This document shows, one piece after another, positions 16,977-25,190 of a DNA stretch of 64,000 bases. Origin of the DNA: Bacillus sp. UNC41MFS5 (GTDB lineage: Bacteria > Bacillota > Bacilli > Bacillales_B > DSM-18226); contig NZ_KK366017.1 of the NCBI RefSeq assembly GCF_000686805.1, forward strand, positions 248,001-312,000, written 5' to 3'. Positions within the stretch are counted from its first letter, which is position 1. Each line of letters begins with the position of its first letter. The notes under the pieces are model-generated. The model did not search any database and was not told the DNA's origin. It saw only the letters and a list, made by a program, of their open reading frames with translations. The position numbers and the translations under genes were made by a program.

Positions 16977-18107
16977 ATGAATTTTAGCCGAGATTTTAAT
17001 AAAGACCCATTTATCGTTATTTGGGAACTCACTAGAGCTTGCCAATTAAAGTGCCTGCACTGCCGTGCGGATGCCCAGTATAAAAGAGATCCACGTGAAC
17101 TATCGTTTGAAGAAGGAAAAAATTTAATTGATCAAATATATGAAATGAACAATCCAATGCTTGTTTTTACAGGCGGGGACCCGTTGATGAGAGAAGATGT
17201 TTTTGAAATTGCAAAATATGCAGTTGAAAAAGGTGTACGGGTATCAATGACGCCAAGCGCGACACCTAATGTAACCAAAGAAGCCATTGAAAAGGCCAAA
17301 GAAGTAGGTCTAGCACGTTGGGCATTTAGTATTGACGGTCCTAAAGCCGAGATTCATGATCATTTTAGGGGAACGGCAGGTTCCTTCGACCTTACCATGG
17401 AAAAAATAAAATATTTGCATGAAGTTGGATTACCCATTCAAATAAATACGGTAATTTCCCGTTACAATATTGACTATCTTGATGAAATGGCAAAAATGGT
17501 AGAGGATTTAGGCTGCGTGTTATGGAGTGTCTTTTTCCTAGTTCCAACAGGAAGAGGTCAAGAATCGGATATGATTTCTCCTGTTCAACATGAAAAAGTT
17601 TTCAGATGGTTATATGATTTAAGTAAGCGCGTTTCTTTTGATATCAAAACGACAGAGGCAATGCACTACCGACGGGTTGTGATTCAACAAAAAATGCGTG
17701 AAGCGAAAGAAACAACGGATGAAATCGAATACTTAAGTGCATTAACAGAAAAAGGATTAACAGGCTCCATTGACGGATTGGGACGTGCTCCAAAAGGTGT
17801 TAATGATGGAAACGGATTTGTGTTTATCTCCCATATTGGAGATGTATATCCAAGTGGGCTACTCCCAGTTAAAGCGGGTAATATTCGTGAAACCCCCTTG
17901 GCAGAAATTTACCGTGAATCACCAATATTTAAATCATTAAGGAACCCTGACCTCTTTAAAGGAAAATGCGGTGTTTGTGAATTCCGTCATGTTTGCGGCG
18001 GATCAAGGTCAAGAGCTTATGCGATGACTGGAGATTATCTGGAAAGCGAGCCATTCTGTGTTTATATCCCAAAAGCATTAAGGGAGAAGCAAGTTCATGA
18101 AAATTAG
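16977..18107 (+). CDS. Radical SAM/SPASM-domain protein, NirJ/AhbD-like, function unknown
   Basis: A 376-residue radical SAM enzyme. The [4Fe-4S]/SAM ligands are C22, C26 and C29 (CQLKCLHC); GGDPL follows, and the C-terminal SPASM-like part (about 300-365) has CGVCEFRHVCGGSRSRAYA with a later Cys. This resembles the BA_1875-type radical SAM family and, more distantly, the haem enzymes NirJ and AhbC/D. Its substrate is unknown; porphyrin chemistry and peptide modification are both open. No short precursor-peptide gene is visible beside it. GGAGGCAC precedes the ATG. The Fnr-type promoter indicates expression under oxygen limitation. Confidence 0.85.
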   Translation: MNFSRDFNKDPFIVIWELTRACQLKCLHCRADAQYKRDPRELSFEEGKNLIDQIYEMNNPMLVFTGGDPLMREDVFEIAKYAVEKGVRVSMTPSATPNVTKEAIEKAKEVGLARWAFSIDGPKAEIHDHFRGTAGSFDLTMEKIKYLHEVGLPIQINTVISRYNIDYLDEMAKMVEDLGCVLWSVFFLVPTGRGQESDMISPVQHEKVFRWLYDLSKRVSFDIKTTEAMHYRRVVIQQKMREAKETTDEIEYLSALTEKGLTGSIDGLGRAPKGVNDGNGFVFISHIGDVYPSGLLPVKAGNIRETPLAEIYRESPIFKSLRNPDLFKGKCGVCEFRHVCGGSRSRAYAMTGDYLESEPFCVYIPKALREKQVHEN

Positions 18108-18116
18108 ATAAATAAG

Positions 18117-18150
18117 ACAAGGCTGCCCCATTTTTGTGAGACAGCCTTGT
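18117..18150. terminator. Hairpin between the radical SAM gene and fnr
   Basis: ACAAGGCTG pairs with CAGCCTTGT over a 16-base loop between convergent genes. Neither side has a proper T run, so termination is plausible but not strong. Confidence 0.55.
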
Positions 18151-18190
18151 GTGAAATGTTATGAAAAATAAAAAATGACGGCATGCCATC

Positions 18191-18889
18191 CTATTCAATA
18201 TTGCAATAGACTGCCGAACAATTTTCACAATCGATTTCATTTTTTAAGTATTGTAAATCCAAAATGGTTATTTTCCCTTTTTTAACAGATATGATTTTAT
18301 CCTTTTTTAGTTCACTTAGAATTCTGTTTGTACTTTCACGTGATGTACCGCAAAAATTAGCCAGTTCTTGGTTGGTTAGCGGAAGGTCAATGAGAATTCC
18401 GTTATCTTTTTGGATGCCATAACTATTTGACATGCGGATAAGAGTTGAAAATAGTGCCCCGCGTTTCCCATTTAGGACAAGGTCGCGAAACTTTGTTTGA
18501 GTTTTACGGAAATGATCACTCATCCATTTCATGAATTCAAAGGCAAGCTTACTATTTTGAAAAATTTCGCTTTCAAGTACATCCTTTTTTATTGCAACAA
18601 CTTCTCCTTCCTCAAGAACCATTGCGCTTAATAAATACCTAGGATTATCCGTAAAAAGGGTTAATTCTCCGCAAATATCATTTTCTCCACAAATTCTTAA
18701 CGAAAGCTCACGACCATCTGATGTGATTTTACTAATTTGAACTTTTCCGGAAATGATTATGAAAAGTTCTTCGGCAACCATTCCTTCTTGAAATAAAAAG
18801 CTTCCTCTTTCACTTTTAAATTTCCGATCTGCAAATCTAAGTAATTCTTTTATTTCAATTGAATGAGTTGGTTTCATTGGTATTGTCAT
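18191..18889 (-). CDS. fnr: Fnr-type anaerobic regulator with C-terminal Fe-S cluster (copy 1)
   Basis: A 232-residue Crp/Fnr protein: cyclic-nucleotide-like sensor domain (about 10-125), dimer helix (FRKTQTKFRDLVL), and winged helix with LTNQELANFCGTSRESTNR as recognition segment. The end carries C221, C224 and C229 (C-X2-C-X4-C), as in B. subtilis Fnr, where three cysteines and one Asp hold the oxygen-sensitive [4Fe-4S] cluster; proteobacterial FNR has its cysteines at the N-terminus. Start at ATG 18889 with GAGGTGA five bases upstream; the TTG at 18919 is rejected. It converges on the radical SAM gene. Confidence 0.93.
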   Translation of the reverse strand: MTIPMKPTHSIEIKELLRFADRKFKSERGSFLFQEGMVAEELFIIISGKVQISKITSDGRELSLRICGENDICGELTLFTDNPRYLLSAMVLEEGEVVAIKKDVLESEIFQNSKLAFEFMKWMSDHFRKTQTKFRDLVLNGKRGALFSTLIRMSNSYGIQKDNGILIDLPLTNQELANFCGTSRESTNRILSELKKDKIISVKKGKITILDLQYLKNEIDCENCSAVYCNIE

Positions 18890-19092
18890 CGGATTCACCT
18901 CAACGTATCTTTTTAACAACCATTTATTTTCATAATCATCGTAATTTGTTTGTTAGTAATATTTTATCTTATTAGAAGTCTCAAAATAGAAGTAAACAAT
19001 GACAATATAGTGAAAACTTATGCGGACCTAAAAGTATTTCTTGATTGGCAAACTTCTGCTAAGATAAGATTTAAAGTAATAAGTATTGTAAT

Positions 19093-19108
19093 AGTGAATA
19101 AAGTAACA
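19093..19108 (+). promoter_or_regulatory. Probable Fnr box before moaA
   Basis: AGTGA-ATAAAG-TAACA matches the consensus at 8 of 10 positions. TATATT at 19130-19135 predicts a start near 19142, which puts the centre (19100.5) at -41.5. Confidence 0.6.
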
Positions 19109-19172
19109 GTCATTTTTATGATCTACTGATATATTTAAAATAGGTTCTTTAAAAATAATGGAGTTGAGATTA

Positions 19173-20189
19173 ATGGAAAAAACCATTATTAAAGATAAAT
19201 TAAATAGACCCTTGCATGACTTAAGGATTTCTGTAATCGATCGATGTAATTTCCGCTGCCAGTACTGTATGCCAGCAGATCAATTCGGGCCGGATTTTGA
19301 ATTTCTTCCAAAAAGCGCATTGCTGTCATACGAAGAGATTGAACGCCTTGCGAAAATATTTGTCAGTTTAGGAGTGGAAAAAATTCGCCTAACTGGGGGA
19401 GAGCCTCTTCTTCGGAAAGATTTGCCTATTCTTGTTAAAAAACTTTCAATTATTGAGGATTTACATGATATTGGATTAACGACAAACGGTGTGCTCCTGC
19501 CGAAATTGGCAAAAGAGTTAAAGGAAGCTGGTCTTAAACGCGTGAATGTCAGCCTTGATACCTTGAACGATGAACTCTTTGGGGAAATTAATGGGCGCGG
19601 GGTAGGCACTGGACCTGTATTGGAGGGCATTGAAGCAGCCAAACAAGCTGGGCTTGGGGTCAAAATTAATATGGTTGTAAAAAAGGGTCTAAATGATACT
19701 GAAATCATTCCAATGGCAGAATATTGCAAAGAGAATGGACTGGAGTTGCGTTATATCGAATTTATGGATGTTGGCTCTACAAATGGCTGGAAAATGGACG
19801 ATGTCATTACTAAAAAACAGATCTATTATCTATTAAAAGAACGATTTGAACTCGAGCCAGTAGACCCTGCCTATTATGGGGAAGTAGCAAAACTGTATCG
19901 TTATAAGGATAAAGATGTGAATGTTGGGTTCATTACATCTGTATCCGAATCTTTTTGCACAAGCTGTACACGGTCACGTTTATCAGCGAATGGTCAAATT
20001 TTTACTTGTTTGTTTAATGGGAATGGGCATGATATTCGAAACTTTATGAGAAATGGTGCCACTGATGAAGAAATCCGGACACGAGTGACTGCGATTTGGA
20101 ATGGTCGAGATGATCGATATTCAGACGAAAGAACTGCAGAAACGTACAAAAATCGAAAAAAAATAGAAATGTCTTATATTGGCGGTTAA
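19173..20189 (+). CDS. moaA: GTP 3',8-cyclase MoaA
   Basis: First step of molybdopterin synthesis, a radical SAM reaction on GTP. C25, C29 and C32 ([10 protein letters not shown]) bind the SAM cluster, TGGEPLL follows, and a second cluster is bound by the C-terminal [18 protein letters not shown]. The protein ends in Gly-Gly, which MoaA needs for activity. Start at ATG 19173 with GGAG nine bases upstream; an ATG at 19158 overlaps that site. 338 residues is normal. It is separated from the other moa genes, which are not in the window. Confidence 0.95.
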   Translation: MEKTIIKDKLNRPLHDLRISVIDRCNFRCQYCMPADQFGPDFEFLPKSALLSYEEIERLAKIFVSLGVEKIRLTGGEPLLRKDLPILVKKLSIIEDLHDIGLTTNGVLLPKLAKELKEAGLKRVNVSLDTLNDELFGEINGRGVGTGPVLEGIEAAKQAGLGVKINMVVKKGLNDTEIIPMAEYCKENGLELRYIEFMDVGSTNGWKMDDVITKKQIYYLLKERFELEPVDPAYYGEVAKLYRYKDKDVNVGFITSVSESFCTSCTRSRLSANGQIFTCLFNGNGHDIRNFMRNGATDEEIRTRVTAIWNGRDDRYSDERTAETYKNRKKIEMSYIGG

Positions 20190-20219
20190 ACTCTCTTCAT
20201 CAGAAGAGAGTTTTTTTTG
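20189..20219 (+). terminator. Terminator of moaA
   Basis: AACTCTCTT pairs with AAGAGAGTT and eight T residues follow. Confidence 0.92.
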
Positions 20220-20224
20220 TTAAT

Positions 20225-20250
20225 GAAAAACAGCCTGGGATACAGGCTGT
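20225..20250 (-). terminator. Terminator of scdA
   Basis: On the minus strand ACAGCCTG pairs with CAGGCTGT, followed by a T run. Confidence 0.85.
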
Positions 20251-20258
20251 AATTATCA

Positions 20259-20954
20259 TTAAATATATCTTGGAAATAGTATGTTGTTTTCAAGATGCAC
20301 ATGCATAAAAGTTAATCCCTCTAAGGCTTCTAAACGTGCATAAACAAGACGATACGTACCACAAGCATCTAAAGGAAGAGTGTAGTCAGATGTAACAGCA
20401 CGAATTTTCCTTAAAATTTCTCCGGCATGGTCATGTTCTTTTTCTAATTCAACAATCATTGCAATAGCTTCTTCACGGTTCTCAACCGTTCCATCTGCTA
20501 GCTGCTTAATTAAAGGAAATACAACTGCTTCCTCTTTTGCCATATGTTCCATCAATTCTTTTTTGAATTCATAAAAGAGTTCATTCACCTGTAATAATTC
20601 GGGGTGGTTATCACCGTGTACACGTGATACTTTTGTTACATACGGACTAAGCATTGTTAGTTCCTCTTCTGATACACGATGGTAATTGGAGATGACATGA
20701 TTAATTATTGTAGTTGAATCAGAGTTAGTCCAAACTTCAACGTCTTTTTCGGCATTTTCATATGTTTCAAATACTTCTTTTAATTCATCTAATAACGTAT
20801 CGAGGTTAAGGTTATTTTGAGTGACAGCAGTTGCTAATGGAATGTTACCTCCACAACAAAAATCAATCCTGTTCTTTTTAAAAACATCACTTGTTTTTGG
20901 TAATTCATTTACAATATCTTTAACTAATGAATCTGCAGTAATAGTGAAACTCAT
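20259..20954 (-). CDS. scdA: Iron-sulfur cluster repair protein ScdA/RIC (di-iron)
   Basis: A 231-residue RIC protein that repairs Fe-S clusters damaged by NO or peroxide. The N-terminal ScdA_N domain carries FKKNRIDFCCGG; the hemerythrin-like four-helix domain shows metal-ligand His/Glu patterns (NYHRVSEEE, HMAKEEAVVFP, EKEHDHAG, HVHLENNILFP). Start at ATG 20954 behind AAGGAGG; the longer frame is rejected. It lies among moa genes and Fnr paralogues and has its own Fnr-like box, which suits nitrosative stress during nitrate respiration. Confidence 0.95.
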   Translation of the reverse strand: MSFTITADSLVKDIVNELPKTSDVFKKNRIDFCCGGNIPLATAVTQNNLNLDTLLDELKEVFETYENAEKDVEVWTNSDSTTIINHVISNYHRVSEEELTMLSPYVTKVSRVHGDNHPELLQVNELFYEFKKELMEHMAKEEAVVFPLIKQLADGTVENREEAIAMIVELEKEHDHAGEILRKIRAVTSDYTLPLDACGTYRLVYARLEALEGLTFMHVHLENNILFPRYI

Positions 20955-21027
20955 CGTATATTTCCTCCTTAAAAAAATCCTATTGAGTAAATCTACGTTA
21001 ATCATAATTTAAAAAAGCAAAAAAATA

Positions 21028-21043
21028 GGTGACCTGAATCACA
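21028..21043 (-). promoter_or_regulatory. Fnr box (class II) before scdA
   Basis: GGTGA-CCTGAA-TCACA (plus strand) matches 9 of 10 consensus positions. On the minus strand TATGAT at 21006-21001 predicts a start near 20994, which places the centre at -41.5. Confidence 0.72.
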
Positions 21044-21086
21044 CATTCGATATGTTTTACATTTTTATGTCTGAATTCCTTTAAAT

Positions 21087-21102
21087 TGTGACATTTGATA
21101 TG
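21087..21102 (+). promoter_or_regulatory. Possible degenerate Fnr site before moeA
   Basis: A perfect left half TGTGA is followed by N6 and a poor right half (ATATG). TATAAT at 21124-21129 puts the centre at -41.5. The half-site match alone would not justify the call; the geometry makes it worth listing. Confidence 0.4.
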
Positions 21103-21190
21103 TTGTTATGTTTCTAATAAGCTTATAATGAAGGATATTCAATGATTAATGGTATATATCAAAAAAGGTATATGTTTATAGCAGGAGTTG

Positions 21191-22462
21191 ATGACTTTGT
21201 TTGAAAGAAGAAAACCAGTACCAATTGCTGAAGCCGTTCAAAAAATTATGGAATATCAATTACCGGGTGTGACCGAGCAGGTTTCAATAGATGATAGCTA
21301 TGGCCGCTTTTTATCGGAGGATTTAATCGCAACTAGTGATGTGCCCCATTTTGATCGTGCTCCCTACGATGGCTTTGCTGTCAGGTCAATCGATACCCGA
21401 GATGCCTCACCAACGAATATAGTTGAATTTGAAGTAGTCGATCATATTGGTGCTGGAATGGTTTCTAAAAAAGTAATTGGTGCGTTCCAAGCTGTAAGAA
21501 TTATGACTGGAGCGATGATGCCAGAGGGTACAGACGCAGTGGTTATGTTCGAACTTGCACAGGGATCCGAAAAGAATGGAATTCCCTTTATGTCAATTAA
21601 ACGCAGCTTTAAAAAAGGCGATAATGTTTCATTCAGTGGAGAGGATGCCAAGCAGGGCGAAATTTTGGTAAGAAAAGGGACGTTAATCAATCCTGGGATA
21701 CAAGCCATGCTTGCGACATTTGGATATGAACGTGTAGCCGTAGCAAAAAAACCTCTTGTAGGTTTATTTGCTACAGGGACGGAACTATTAGAGGTGAACG
21801 AGCCCCTAGTTCCTGGGAAAATTCGAAACAGTAATTCCCATATGATTGCAGCGCAAATAGAAAGAGCAGGAGGGATTGTCCGCTATTTTGGCAAACTTCC
21901 GGATGAGTTTGATACTTGCTTTGAAGCAGTGAAAAATGCTTTAAATGATGTTGACTTGTTAATTACGACCGGCGGGGTTTCAGTGGGTGATTTTGATTAT
22001 CTGCCTGCTATTTATGAAAAGCTTGGTGCGGAGGTTTTCTTTAATAAAGTTGCCATGCGGCCTGGAAGTGTGACGACAGTGGCACAGTATAATCGCAAAC
22101 TTCTATTTGGACTTTCGGGAAATCCATCAGCATGTTATGTAGGGTTTGAATTGTTTACTCGCCCAATCATTCGAAGAATGCTTTTTTCAGAAAAACCTCA
22201 TCTTCGAATTGAAAAAGCTCTTTTAGAGGCGGATTTTCCTAAAGCAAATCCATTTACTAGGTTTGTTCGAAGTTCAACGTCTATCGATGCGGGAAGACTA
22301 AAGTCCACACCGAGTGGACTCGACAAGTCTAACATCATTATGAGCCTTTCTGGAGCTAATTCCTTGATGATTCTTCCAGGCGGAACTAGAGGCTATACAG
22401 CTGGCAGTGAAGTCGATGTCCTGCTGCTTGAAGATCAAGTTGGTAGTGAATGGCCTTGGTAA
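21191..22462 (+). CDS. moeA: Molybdopterin molybdenumtransferase MoeA
   Basis: Inserts molybdate into adenylylated molybdopterin. About 423 residues with the family motifs PHFDRAPYDGFAVRS, GAMMPEGTDAVV, SGEDAKQGE, TGTELLE, the TTGGVSVGDFDYL nucleotide loop, and GLSGNPSACYVGFE; a MoeA C-terminal domain ends the protein. ATG 21191 lies three bases after AGGAG; a TTG at 21188 is directly adjacent, so the start is slightly uncertain. Its end overlaps mobB by 13 bases, which indicates coupling. Confidence 0.95.
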   Translation: MTLFERRKPVPIAEAVQKIMEYQLPGVTEQVSIDDSYGRFLSEDLIATSDVPHFDRAPYDGFAVRSIDTRDASPTNIVEFEVVDHIGAGMVSKKVIGAFQAVRIMTGAMMPEGTDAVVMFELAQGSEKNGIPFMSIKRSFKKGDNVSFSGEDAKQGEILVRKGTLINPGIQAMLATFGYERVAVAKKPLVGLFATGTELLEVNEPLVPGKIRNSNSHMIAAQIERAGGIVRYFGKLPDEFDTCFEAVKNALNDVDLLITTGGVSVGDFDYLPAIYEKLGAEVFFNKVAMRPGSVTTVAQYNRKLLFGLSGNPSACYVGFELFTRPIIRRMLFSEKPHLRIEKALLEADFPKANPFTRFVRSSTSIDAGRLKSTPSGLDKSNIIMSLSGANSLMILPGGTRGYTAGSEVDVLLLEDQVGSEWPW

Positions 22463-22998
22463 CTCCTGTCATCTTTCAAGTGGTAGGTTATCAAAATAGT
22501 GGAAAGACAACAATCACTTCAAAGTTGATTAACCTTTTAGCAGAAAAAGGGGTAAAAACAGTTACTATAAAGCATCATGGACATGGTGGCAGACCAGAAT
22601 ATCTACCGATGAAAGATACAGAAAAACATGTAAAGGCAGGAGCAATTGCATCAATCATCGAAGGAGACGGAAGTTTGCTCCTCCAAGCTGAGAACCATTA
22701 TTATTCACTTGAAGACCAAATTAAATTGATGAAATTTTTTCAGCCAGATGTGATTTTAATTGAAGGCTACAAACTAGAGTCTTTTCCAAAGTTGCTGTTA
22801 TTAAGAGACGAAAATGACCTTTCTTTATTAAAAAGCGTGTCCAATATAGCTGCTATTGTATTCTGGAAAGACAAAATGGATCAGGTAATCACTTTGAAAA
22901 CCAATATTCCTTGCTTTCATATTGATGATAAAAGGGCGATAACTTGGACTTTGAAATTACTTCAAGAGCTTGTTCATAAAATGGATCAAAAAAGTTAA
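22450..22998 (+). CDS. mobB: Molybdopterin-guanine dinucleotide biosynthesis adaptor MobB
   Basis: A 182-residue GTP-binding protein that assists formation of the guanine dinucleotide form of Moco. P-loop GYQNSGKTT near residue 13, then KHHGHGGRPE and LIEGYKLESFPK, all typical. It starts inside moeA (13-base overlap), so translation probably depends on moeA. Its need for MGD-type cofactor fits a nitrate reductase elsewhere in the genome, which the window does not show. Confidence 0.93.
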   Translation: MALVTPVIFQVVGYQNSGKTTITSKLINLLAEKGVKTVTIKHHGHGGRPEYLPMKDTEKHVKAGAIASIIEGDGSLLLQAENHYYSLEDQIKLMKFFQPDVILIEGYKLESFPKLLLLRDENDLSLLKSVSNIAAIVFWKDKMDQVITLKTNIPCFHIDDKRAITWTLKLLQELVHKMDQKS

Positions 22999-23009
22999 GA
23001 AGATGTCAC

Positions 23010-23037
23010 AAAAAGAAGGCGATGGCCTTCTTTTTTT
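23010..23037 (+). terminator. Terminator of moeA-mobB
   Basis: AAAAAGAAGGC pairs with GCCTTCTTTTT (one base shared with the loop), and further T residues follow. Confidence 0.9.
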
Positions 23038-23046
23038 AGGGTATTA

Positions 23047-23062
23047 TGTGATGTGTTTCACA
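23047..23062 (+). promoter_or_regulatory. Perfect Fnr box (class II) before ywiC
   Basis: TGTGA-TGTGTT-TCACA fits the consensus at all ten positions. TATATT at 23084-23089 predicts a start near 23096, so the centre (23054.5) is at -41.5. Confidence 0.88.
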
Positions 23063-23119
23063 TATATTTTTGCTTAGCTAGCTTATATTTAGGCTAGTCA
23101 GGAAAAAGGAGTGAAAATA

Positions 23120-23848
23120 ATGAAGTTATTTTTACCGAAACAACATGGTGCATGGGCAATGCTAATCATCCCTTTTTGGCTTGGTGTCATTAAAGGAGGA
23201 TTCATATGGCAACATATCCCGTTTTTCATCGGCTGGCTCTTATTGTATTTGGCCACCTATCCGATGCTCCTCTTATTTAAAAGAAAAAAAATCCCTTTTT
23301 ATACAAAATGGACTATTTTATATTTGATTCCATCGTTACTATTTTTACTTTTTCCTCTGTTGGAAAGACCATCAATTATATATTTCGGCCTTCTGATGCT
23401 TCCGTTTTTTATGATAAATGCTTTTTATACTTCAAAGAATCAAGACCGGGCATTTATGAATGATCTCAGTGCAGTTTTTGCCTTTTCCATTGCCGGATTA
23501 GCAAGCAGTTATTTAACACATGGAGAAATAAACCTCGAGACAATTGTTTATACCTTTTTAACATCGGTCCTATTTTTTGTTGGCTGTACCTTTTATGTAA
23601 AAACAATGATTAGGGAAAAGAAGAACCACCAATTTAAGTGGATTTCATGGTTTTACCATATCATGTTAGTACTATCTTGCTTCGGTTTAGGTATTTGGAT
23701 TGTTGCCTTAGCATTTTTGCCTAGTTTACTAAGAGCAATTATTTTTTATGGCAGGTCCTTATCCCCAAAACAAATTGGTATTTACGAAATCATTAATTCC
23801 GCGATATTCTTTTCGATATCAGCCATTCAAATAGGCTTATTAACATAA
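23120..23848 (+). CDS. ywiC: YwiC-like integral membrane protein
   Basis: A 242-residue protein with about seven hydrophobic segments and the conserved opening LPKQHGAWAMLIIPFWLG. In B. subtilis ywiC lies in the narK-fnr/nar region and is anaerobically expressed; the biochemical role is unknown. Start at ATG 23120 with AAGGAGTG seven bases upstream; a GTG at 23111 lies within that site. The perfect Fnr box and convergent fnr copy 2 agree with that link. Confidence 0.88.
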   Translation: MKLFLPKQHGAWAMLIIPFWLGVIKGGFIWQHIPFFIGWLLLYLATYPMLLLFKRKKIPFYTKWTILYLIPSLLFLLFPLLERPSIIYFGLLMLPFFMINAFYTSKNQDRAFMNDLSAVFAFSIAGLASSYLTHGEINLETIVYTFLTSVLFFVGCTFYVKTMIREKKNHQFKWISWFYHIMLVLSCFGLGIWIVALAFLPSLLRAIIFYGRSLSPKQIGIYEIINSAIFFSISAIQIGLLT

Positions 23849-23876
23849 AAAAATCGGTCAAATGACCGATTTTTTT
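23847..23876. terminator. Bidirectional terminator, ywiC / fnr copy 2
   Basis: AAAAAATCGGTCA pairs with TGACCGATTTTTT across a short loop. Confidence 0.93.
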
Positions 23877-23890
23877 CGCCTAAAGAATTC

Positions 23891-24583
23891 CTAATCCACT
23901 TTACAGATTTCTACTGGACAGTCCTCACAATCGATTTCCCTTTTTAAATAGTCTAAATCATGAATGGTAATCGTGCCCTTATCAATGGATACAATTCCGG
24001 TCTTTCGTAATTCACTTAACAAACGATTGACAACTTCTCGTGAAGTACCGCAAAAATTGGCTAACTCTTGATTGGTTAGTGGCAGCTCAATTAATATTCC
24101 TTTATTGGTTTTGATACCATAACTATTGGAAATACGAATAAGTGTGGAGTACAAAGCCCCTTTTTTACCGTGAAGAACCAGATCACGGAACTTAGTTTGG
24201 GTCTTTCGATATTGTTGACTCATCCACTTGATGAACTCCAATGAAAGTGATAGGTTTTGTGATAGTTTTTCTTCAAGCGTGTCTTTCATAATAACGGCTA
24301 CCTCTCCACTCTCAACAACGCGAGCACTTAATAAATATCTGGAAGAGGGAGAGAATAAATTTAATTCACCGACAAAATCACCATGCGAGCACATTCTAAG
24401 AGTGAGTTCTCTTCCATCAGGAATGATTTTGCTGATTTGAAGAATGCCACTTTGTACTATGTACAATTCATCAGCAGCAGATCCTTCCTGAAATAAAAAA
24501 GTACCTTTTTCAACTTTCTTTATATGGTGAACTGTATCAAAAAGATGGGACAGTGTTACCGGCATTTCTCTTACTGACTGCAT
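23891..24583 (-). CDS. fnr: Fnr-type anaerobic regulator with C-terminal Fe-S cluster (copy 2)
   Basis: A 230-residue paralogue of the protein at 18191-18889, with the same layout: sensor domain, dimer helix (YRKTQTKFRDLVLHGKKGALYS), winged helix LTNQELANFCGTSREVVNR and terminal C219, C222 and C227 (C-X2-C-X4-C). The recognition segments differ in only two residues (ESTNR against EVVNR), so both probably bind the same TGTGA-N6-TCACA sites. ATG 24583 has AAAGGCGG eight bases upstream; ATG 24589 is too close to it. It pairs with ywiC, as fnr does in B. subtilis, so this may be the ancestral copy. Confidence 0.92.
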   Translation of the reverse strand: MQSVREMPVTLSHLFDTVHHIKKVEKGTFLFQEGSAADELYIVQSGILQISKIIPDGRELTLRMCSHGDFVGELNLFSPSSRYLLSARVVESGEVAVIMKDTLEEKLSQNLSLSLEFIKWMSQQYRKTQTKFRDLVLHGKKGALYSTLIRISNSYGIKTNKGILIELPLTNQELANFCGTSREVVNRLLSELRKTGIVSIDKGTITIHDLDYLKREIDCEDCPVEICKVD

Positions 24584-24853
24584 ACTCATAACCGCCTTTA
24601 AAGGTACGAAAATTTGATTTAAAAAATTGACAGTCAAGGTTGGATTTACATGATAATACTATAATTATATTGTTAACAAAGAATAATTAGCAATAAATGA
24701 GCAATAAGTTCATACAATCGTCATAACTTCGTGCCAACTTTGTTTATTTCTTAGGAAATAATGTCGAATAGTATAGGAACTTGTAAGAAATGCCAATAAT
24801 GACAGAGCCCGAAACGGAAATAATAACATTGTGTAGAAAAGGAGGGAAAAAGA

Positions 24854-25033
24854 ATGGGTCAAAATCGCCAGTTTAAATCTGGGAGTAAAGCACCTAATAA
24901 TGGTGTTTATATTGAAGTGGGAGATACGGGAAGCAATGTCAATAATCCGAAAAAGATCAAGTTAAAAGCAGGGGATGCCTTCCCAGAGACTTCTAATGAT
25001 GAACGAGTTTGGACATATCAGCGAAAACCATAA
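24854..25033 (+). CDS. yjzC: YjzC-family small protein
   Basis: A 59-residue soluble protein beginning MGQNRQFKSGSKAPNNG and ending WTYQRKP, recognisably YjzC. Family function unknown. GGAGGG lies seven bases before the ATG. It opens the stretch that follows B. subtilis order (yjzC, yjzD, yjaU, yjaV), with clpB inserted here. Confidence 0.9.
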   Translation: MGQNRQFKSGSKAPNNGVYIEVGDTGSNVNNPKKIKLKAGDAFPETSNDERVWTYQRKP

Positions 25034-25044
25034 ATTTAATACAG

Positions 25045-25076
25045 AAAAGGTCATCCATTGGGTGGCTTTTTCTTTT
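25045..25076 (+). terminator. Terminator of yjzC
   Basis: AAAGGTCATCC pairs with GGGTGGCTTT with one bulge and G-U pairs; a T-rich tail follows. Confidence 0.75.
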
Positions 25077-25159
25077 GTCTAAACTCTCGACTATAAAATG
25101 TATTTTCTAAACCATGAAAATTTCCTTTTTAGATGGGATTGTTTTATAATGAAAACAAA

Positions 25160-25176
25160 GGTCAAATTTGGTCAAA
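25160..25176 (+). promoter_or_regulatory. CtsR operator before clpB
   Basis: Two direct GGTCAAA heptamers separated by TTT match the CtsR consensus exactly. They lie just after a TATAAT at 25145-25150, so bound CtsR would block transcription. Known: CtsR represses clp genes until heat or protein stress. Confidence 0.92.
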
Positions 25177-25190
25177 GAGGGTGTTGAAAA

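Noticed and set aside
19009..19024. AGTGA half-site that might be an Fnr box for fnr copy 1
   Set aside because: The second half does not match and no -10 element stands at the right distance on the minus strand.
19280..19729. 149-codon minus-strand frame inside moaA
   Set aside because: Antisense shadow; Ser/Arg-rich without motifs or ribosome site.
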